Assembly: GCF_000312385.1 (NCBI RefSeq)
Contig: NZ_HE997626.1
Coordinates: 2,143,832-2,187,537, forward strand
Length of the DNA stretch: 43,706 bases
Direction: 5' to 3'
Source of the DNA: Tsukamurella sp. 1534
Lineage (GTDB): Bacteria > Actinomycetota > Actinomycetes > Mycobacteriales > Mycobacteriaceae
Below, piece by piece: positions 39,489 to 43,706 of this stretch. The stretch's first letter is position 1, and the number at the start of each line of letters is the position of its first letter. The notes beneath the pieces were generated by a model. The model searched no databases. It worked only from the letters and a program-made list of their open reading frames with translations, and was not told where the DNA came from. The translations under genes and the position numbers were made by a program.

Positions 39489-40958
39489 TCAGGCCACGAG
39501 CCGCACCGTCGCCGCGCCGCCGTCGGTGCGCACGGTGAGCATGCCCGGCTGCGGTTGGCTCAGGACGACGTCCGCCTCGGTGACGGGGGAGATCCCGGCG
39601 GTCTCGATCCGCCACACCGTGCCCGCCGGTTCGACCGAGCCCGGTTGCAGTCCCGCGGCCGTCCCGTCGAGCACGGTCACGGTGTAGTCCGCCGGACTCA
39701 GAACGCTCAGGTGCGGCTCGGGCGGGTATCGCCATCCCGAGATCCACAGGTTCTCGGGCGATCCGGTCCAGGACACGAGCGGCTCCCACATCGCCGGCCG
39801 GCCGGTCACCAGCAGCACGCGGGCGCCCGTCGCGACCGCGCGCTCCACGAGCTGGCGCGCCGGATCGTCGGCGACCGCGGCCCAGACGGTGCGGACGCCC
39901 GGGCCGTGCAGGCGCACCGTCACGGGGCCACCGGTGGCGTCGGCGCCCACCAGCTGTCCGCACCCCGCCAGCGGCTGATGGAATCGGCGGAGCGACGGAA
40001 CCGTCCCCGCCGCATTGTGATCCCCGCGCAGGGGGCGTCCGGGATCGGCGTCCGGTGCGCACAGCCACGCCCCGACCCGCACGTCGTCGCCCGCTCCGCG
40101 GCGCAGGCTGATCGCCGCGGTTCCCACCGACGCCGCGGCCGCGATCAGGTGATCGATATCGCCGTCGGCCAGCCTGTCGGGGTCGGCCGGCACCGCACCG
40201 TCGGGCGGAGTGGAGGGGCCCGGTCCTGTGTCGCGGGCGGTCACCGGCGTCGACGGGACGCCTTCGCCCGCAAGCACGTCCGCCAGCCGCTGCGCGGCGA
40301 TCGCGGCGACGCGGAGTTCGTCCCCGCCCCGCCTCGCGAGCGCGCCCGCGCAGTCGACCGGGTCGATCGTGATCGCGATGCGCACATCGGCGACGGCCCA
40401 CGCCGTGATCGGGCCGGTGAGGTTCTGGTAGCGCCCGCGTGGGCGTTCCGCGCCCGACGGTGCGCGCCCGCCGTTCACGAGCACGTCGATCCGCGCCGCG
40501 GGGGTGTCGCCGTGCCGCAACAACCCGGCCAGTGCGGCGAGCGGGACGCTCGGCGCGTCCCGGCGTTGTGGCGTGATGAGCCGCGGCGCCGGTGGCGTGA
40601 TGCGGAGGACGGCGGTGAGCAGCCCCGATTCCCGCCGGACGCCGATGTCGCCGCCGCCCGGGTACGGCGCCGAAGCCACCGTGACGTGCTGGGCGGTGCG
40701 CCGGCGCAGCCGATCGCCGGCGAGCTCGGCGAGCGACGTACCGCGCCGCCGGGTGAGGGCGGCCCCGCCCGCCGCGAGCGCGGCGGCCGCGGCGGCCCAG
40801 TGCGGTCCTCCTGCCGCCGCCGTCCCCAGGCCCGCCGCGACTGCCGCGGTCTCGGCCAGGAGCACCGCGCCGGCGGACGGCCAGGCGCCGCGCTCCCAGC
40901 GGCCCGGAGCCGCCAGCCCGCTCGTCGCCGGTACGCCGGATTGACTGATCTGCTGCAT
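39489..40958 (-). CDS. eccE: ESX secretion component EccE
   Basis: 489 residues from ATG 40958, with GGGGG before it on the minus strand. Two membrane helices near residues 25-65 (AGAVLLAETAAVAAGLGTAA, WAAAAAALAAGG), then RRRGTSLAELAGDRLRRRTA and a long cytosolic domain with ITAWAVADVRIAITIDPVDC. This is the EccE layout. EccE is the outer subunit of the inner-membrane ESX complex. Mycobacterial ESX-4 lacks eccE, while related genera and M. abscessus keep it. It is divergent from eccB. Confidence 0.8.
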   Translation of the reverse strand: MQQISQSGVPATSGLAAPGRWERGAWPSAGAVLLAETAAVAAGLGTAAAGGPHWAAAAAALAAGGAALTRRRGTSLAELAGDRLRRRTAQHVTVASAPYPGGGDIGVRRESGLLTAVLRITPPAPRLITPQRRDAPSVPLAALAGLLRHGDTPAARIDVLVNGGRAPSGAERPRGRYQNLTGPITAWAVADVRIAITIDPVDCAGALARRGGDELRVAAIAAQRLADVLAGEGVPSTPVTARDTGPGPSTPPDGAVPADPDRLADGDIDHLIAAAASVGTAAISLRRGAGDDVRVGAWLCAPDADPGRPLRGDHNAAGTVPSLRRFHQPLAGCGQLVGADATGGPVTVRLHGPGVRTVWAAVADDPARQLVERAVATGARVLLVTGRPAMWEPLVSWTGSPENLWISGWRYPPEPHLSVLSPADYTVTVLDGTAAGLQPGSVEPAGTVWRIETAGISPVTEADVVLSQPQPGMLTVRTDGGAATVRLVA

Positions 40959-41089
40959 GACACGCCCCCGTTTCGCAGCCGTCTCCCCCGAAACGCGCTG
41001 CCGTGGAGTGAAAGTACCGTATTCTCGGCGACAGCACGGCGGCTTCGGGGGAAGCGCCGGACGGCACCCTTGGGGGAGGGCGGGCACAC
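40959..41089. promoter_or_regulatory. Divergent eccE/eccB promoter region
   Basis: 131 bases without a gene. TATTCT (41020-41025) is a candidate plus-strand -10 without a recognisable -35. No copy of the ECF-type element seen before the substrate genes is present, so the apparatus genes appear to be controlled differently from the substrates. GGGGGAGGG lies before the eccB start. Confidence 0.4.
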
Positions 41090-42508
41090 ATGCGTCGACA
41101 GTTGACCACGCGCGCACAGGTGAGCGGGTACCGGTTCGTGCTGCGCAGGATGGATCACGCTCTGATCCGCCGGGACGCGCGGATGATCTCCGATCCCATG
41201 GCTTCCCAGTCCCGCTCGCTCATCGCCGGCCTGATCCTGGCGCTGGTGGTCACCGGCGGATGCGGGCTGCTCGCGCTGATCCGTCCGCAGGGTGCGGTCG
41301 GGGACGCGAAGATCGTGCTGGCCAAGGATTCCGGCGCTCTGTACGTTCGCGCCGACGATGTGCTGCACCCCGTCACGGGGTTGGCGTCCGCGCGCCTGCT
41401 CGTCGGGGAGGCGGCATCGCCGGCGCAGGTCAAGGACAAGCGGCTCAGTTCATTCCGACGAGGCCCGGAGGTGGGGATCGTGGGAGCGCCCGGTCAGATC
41501 CTGGGCCCGGCGGCGGCGTGGCACGAGGGGGCGAGCCCGTGGCTGCTCTGCGACCGGACGACGCCGGCACCCGCGGACAAGCCGGCGGTGCGGGACGCCC
41601 TCGACACCCTGGTGTCCTCCGAACCGGCCGGGACCGCGGACCGCGGCGCGGTGTTGGTGCGTCGTGACGATCGGTACTTCCTGCTGTTCGGCGGTTTCCG
41701 CGCACCCGTGGATCCGTCGGACGCCGCCGTCCGCCGGGTCGCGGGGATCGGCGGCGCCGAGGGGCGTGCGGTCAGCGCGGCGGTCCTCAACGCCTTCACC
41801 CAGACCGATCCGATCCGGGTGCCGCAGGTGCCGAATCGCGGGCAGCCCTCGGCCGTGGTGCCCGGCGCCCGCATCGGGGACGTGGTCCGGGTCGCCGATG
41901 CGGACCACGACCGCCTGTACGCGGTGCTCGCGGACGGCGTCCAGCAGGTCGGCGAGTGGGCGGCGGACCTCATCCGCGCGGGCGCGCCGGACGGCGAGCC
42001 GATCGACACGGTTTCGGCCGCGGTGGTGTCGGCGGCGCCCGCGGTCCGCGGCCTCCCGGTCGGTGACCTTCCGGGCGAGCGTCCCGAGCTCCGTTCCGTC
42101 CGTGCGGCACCCGTGCTGTGCGCCGCGGCGTCCGCGGACGGCAAGGGCGGCGGCACCGTCGAACTCCGCACCTTCGCGGCGTTCCCGACGCCGTCCGCGC
42201 CGGTGGACCTCGCGGGAGCGGACGGTGCGGGCTCGGCGCTCGACGAGGCCTACGTGCCGTCGGGGACGGGAGAGTACGTGCTGTCGGCGCAGCCCGGCGG
42301 CGAGCGCCGCGACGGGCTGTTCTACGTCTCCGATTCCGGAGTGCGGTACAGCATCCCGAGTGTGAAGGTCGCGCAGACGCTGGGGCTGCGGCACGAACCG
42401 CGCCCCGTCGCATGGTCCGTGCTGTCCGCCCTGCCAGGAGGCCCGGACCTGGACCCGCGGGCTGCCGCGGTCACCCGGGACGGTAGGCCGTTCAGCCTGC
42501 CCCAGTAG
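41090..42508 (+). CDS. eccB: ESX secretion component EccB
   Basis: 472 residues starting MRRQLTTRAQVSGYRFVLRRMDHALIRRD, the EccB cytosolic start, followed by one membrane helix (SLIAGLILALVVTGGCGLLA) and a large outer domain. LVGEAASPAQVKDKRLSSFR and GIVGAPGQILGP belong to the EccB repeat fold, and WLLCDRT and APVLCAAA hold the two conserved cysteines. EccB is the periplasmic part of the ESX complex. It converges on mycP, with 12 bases between the stops. Confidence 0.93.
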   Translation: MRRQLTTRAQVSGYRFVLRRMDHALIRRDARMISDPMASQSRSLIAGLILALVVTGGCGLLALIRPQGAVGDAKIVLAKDSGALYVRADDVLHPVTGLASARLLVGEAASPAQVKDKRLSSFRRGPEVGIVGAPGQILGPAAAWHEGASPWLLCDRTTPAPADKPAVRDALDTLVSSEPAGTADRGAVLVRRDDRYFLLFGGFRAPVDPSDAAVRRVAGIGGAEGRAVSAAVLNAFTQTDPIRVPQVPNRGQPSAVVPGARIGDVVRVADADHDRLYAVLADGVQQVGEWAADLIRAGAPDGEPIDTVSAAVVSAAPAVRGLPVGDLPGERPELRSVRAAPVLCAAASADGKGGGTVELRTFAAFPTPSAPVDLAGADGAGSALDEAYVPSGTGEYVLSAQPGGERRDGLFYVSDSGVRYSIPSVKVAQTLGLRHEPRPVAWSVLSALPGGPDLDPRAAAVTRDGRPFSLPQ

Positions 42509-42520
42509 GAAATCCGCGGG

Positions 42521-43706
42521 TCAGGCGCGGCGGCGGGCCAGGCCGACGCCGAGCGCGACCACCGCGGCGAGCCCGGCCCCGATCAGGGCGACGGTGCGCG
42601 GTGCGCCGTCCGGCGGTGCCGGCGGAGCCATCTCCAGGCGGCCGCTCGCGGCTGCACCGTCGGGGAGGTCCGCAGTGAGGGCGGCGACCGGATCGACCAC
42701 GCCCGCGCCCAGGGGCGCGGAGGACCGGTGCGAGGTGGCGAGGACGCGATCGCGCACCTGGGCGGCCGTGAGCTGCGGGAACCGCGCGCGCACCAGCGCG
42801 GCGACCCCGGCCACGTACGGCGCGGCGAAACTCGTTCCCGCGAGGGGTGTCGTCCCCTCCCGCGAGGCCTGGGCGTTCGCCAGCCCGGTGCCCCGCGGAT
42901 CGAGAGTGGTGATGTCGGTGCCGGGCGCCGCGATGTTCACCCACGGCCCGGCCAACGAGAACGAGGCCGGGCGGCCGTCGGGTTCGGTGGCGGCGACCGC
43001 CAGCACGTGATCCGCGAACCTGGCCGGCGACGCGGTGGTGCCGGGCCTGCCAGGCGTGTCGTTCTGCGTGCACGGCCCCGAGGTGTCGCCGGCGTTCCCG
43101 GCCGAGGCCACGACCACCACGTTGCGGTCGAAGGCGTACCGCACGGCCCGGCCGAGCGCCGCGTCCCCGAGGTCGGATCCCGCGGGGCCGCAGGCCACTT
43201 CGGAGATGTTGATGACGGTGGCACCCAGGTCAACGGCCCGGGTCACCGCGTAGGCCATCGTGGTGACGTTGCCGTGACTGTTGGCGCCGCGCTCCCGCGG
43301 TTCGAAGGCCCGGCTCGCCTGCCGGATCGCGATGATCGACGCCGCGGGCGCGACCCCCGCGAACGCGTCGCCCGCGGCGGGGCGGCCCGCGATGATGCCG
43401 GCGACGGCGGTGCCGTGGGCGTCGCAGTCGTCACGGCCGTCCCCGGAGGAGACGTAGTCGCCGCCGGCGATCACCTCGCCGAGCCGCGGGTGCGGGGTGA
43501 CCCCGGTGTCGATGACCGCCACCTTCTGCCCCTCGCCGCGGCTGAACCGCCAGGCCTCGTCGTAGCGGAGGGCGCGCGCGGCGTGATCGGCGCGCGTGTA
43601 GTCGGTGCCCGGCTGGGTGCGCAGGGTGTTGCACTGCGTCTTCTGCACGGTCGGTGCCAGCGGCGCGACGGGGCCGCGGGGCGCGCCGTCGGGCGGTGCG
43701 GGCTCC
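42521..43706 (-). CDS. mycP: Mycosin MycP, subtilisin-like protease of the ESX locus (partial, 5' end outside the window)
   Basis: The frame is open to the right edge, so the signal peptide and first codons lie outside. Visible parts: a Pro-rich segment leading to TVQKTQCNTLRTQPGTDYTR, the catalytic Asp in KVAVIDTGVTPHP, His in CDAHGTAVAGIIAG and Ser in GTSFAAPYVAGVAAL, then a Pro-rich stretch, a membrane helix (VALIGAGLAAVVALGVG) and RRRA. MycP caps the ESX complex and stabilises it. A GTG at 43646-43648 is not the real start because coding sequence continues upstream of it. eccC and eccD are not in the window. Confidence 0.92.
   Translation of the reverse strand, partial: EPAPPDGAPRGPVAPLAPTVQKTQCNTLRTQPGTDYTRADHAARALRYDEAWRFSRGEGQKVAVIDTGVTPHPRLGEVIAGGDYVSSGDGRDDCDAHGTAVAGIIAGRPAAGDAFAGVAPAASIIAIRQASRAFEPRERGANSHGNVTTMAYAVTRAVDLGATVINISEVACGPAGSDLGDAALGRAVRYAFDRNVVVVASAGNAGDTSGPCTQNDTPGRPGTTASPARFADHVLAVAATEPDGRPASFSLAGPWVNIAAPGTDITTLDPRGTGLANAQASREGTTPLAGTSFAAPYVAGVAALVRARFPQLTAAQVRDRVLATSHRSSAPLGAGVVDPVAALTADLPDGAAASGRLEMAPPAPPDGAPRTVALIGAGLAAVVALGVGLARRRA

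Noticed and set aside
39103-41109. Long Arg/Gly-rich open frame on the minus strand through esxA and eccE
   Set aside because: Composition is typical of a shadow frame, and the alternative frames hold clear EsxA and EccE sequences.
43646-43648. GTG as the start of mycP
   Set aside because: The frame stays open and codes a Pro-rich mycosin-like segment up to the window edge, so the gene begins outside.
1-43706. CRISPR array, tRNA, rRNA or insertion sequence
   Set aside because: No regularly spaced repeats, no cloverleaf or rRNA core sequence, and no transposase or integrase was seen; the block junctions carry no terminal inverted repeats that I can find.

Overview
The window is a GC-rich (about 70 % by eye) actinobacterial chromosome segment. 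The gene order rplN...secY-adk-map...infA-rpmJ-rpsM-rpsK-rpsD-rpoA-rplQ...truA, followed by a type VII secretion (ESX) locus with eccE, eccB and a mycosin, points to the order Mycobacteriales. The non-mycobacterial layout (the secY and infA blocks lie together, bL17 carries an acidic C-terminal extension, and the ESX locus has an EspG-like protein beside truA) fits Tsukamurella or a close relative such as Gordonia. The genus is an inference from layout, not from a database match.

Layout. 1-692: the Gly/Gln/Arg-rich tail of a gene that starts outside the window, and a small protein made almost only of a BTAD domain. 615-4525 (minus strand): a two-gene operon for a winged-helix protein and a 1087-residue protein with two P-loop ATPase domains, the second HerA/FtsK-like; this is the least explained module here. 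4638-6330: SigA-type promoter, then rplN-rplX-rplE-rpsN(Z), ended by a strong hairpin. 6415-13936: about 8 kb of non-ribosomal genes (PAP2 membrane enzyme, small membrane protein, Tat-exported GH5-like glycosidase, membrane protein, OsmC, DoxX-like, unknown protein, CrtA-like monooxygenase) that splits the spc operon. 14034-17070: new promoter and structured leader, then rpsH-rplF-rplR-rpsE-rpmD-rplO. 17114-19905: secY-adk-map. 19939-23536: autoregulated TipA-like MerR regulator, hypothetical protein, metY and a NUDIX hydrolase. 23521-28522: infA, a secreted trypsin-like protease on the opposite strand, then rpmJ-rpsM-rpsK-rpsD-rpoA-rplQ. 28628-31293: SRPBCC protein, FAD monooxygenase and a divergent GntR/TetR fusion regulator. 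31290-32958: truA and a DedA membrane protein. 32978-43706: ESX-4-like locus with a Rv3446c-like protein, two YbaB-like proteins, PE/EspC/PPE-like substrates, EspG, an EsxB/EsxA pair, eccE, eccB and the 3' part of mycP.

How it fits together. The ribosomal protein and transcription/secretion core (S8, L5, SecY, Adk, Map, IF-1, RpoA, TruA) is interrupted at several points by unrelated genes, and most breaks are fenced by hairpin terminators and fresh promoters. Regulatory signals recur: several r-protein promoters share the same bases at a fixed distance from the -10 box; many accessory genes have a -10 hexamer 6-8 nt before the start codon and so are probably leaderless; several terminators end in TTCGTCG instead of a U-run. 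In the ESX region two transcription units, one led by the PE-like gene and one by the EspC-like gene, are each preceded by nearly the same ECF-type promoter, GGAWCC-N16-CGTCYAAT, which suggests that an ECF sigma factor controls the secreted substrates separately from the secretion apparatus. No tRNA, rRNA, CRISPR array or insertion sequence was found.
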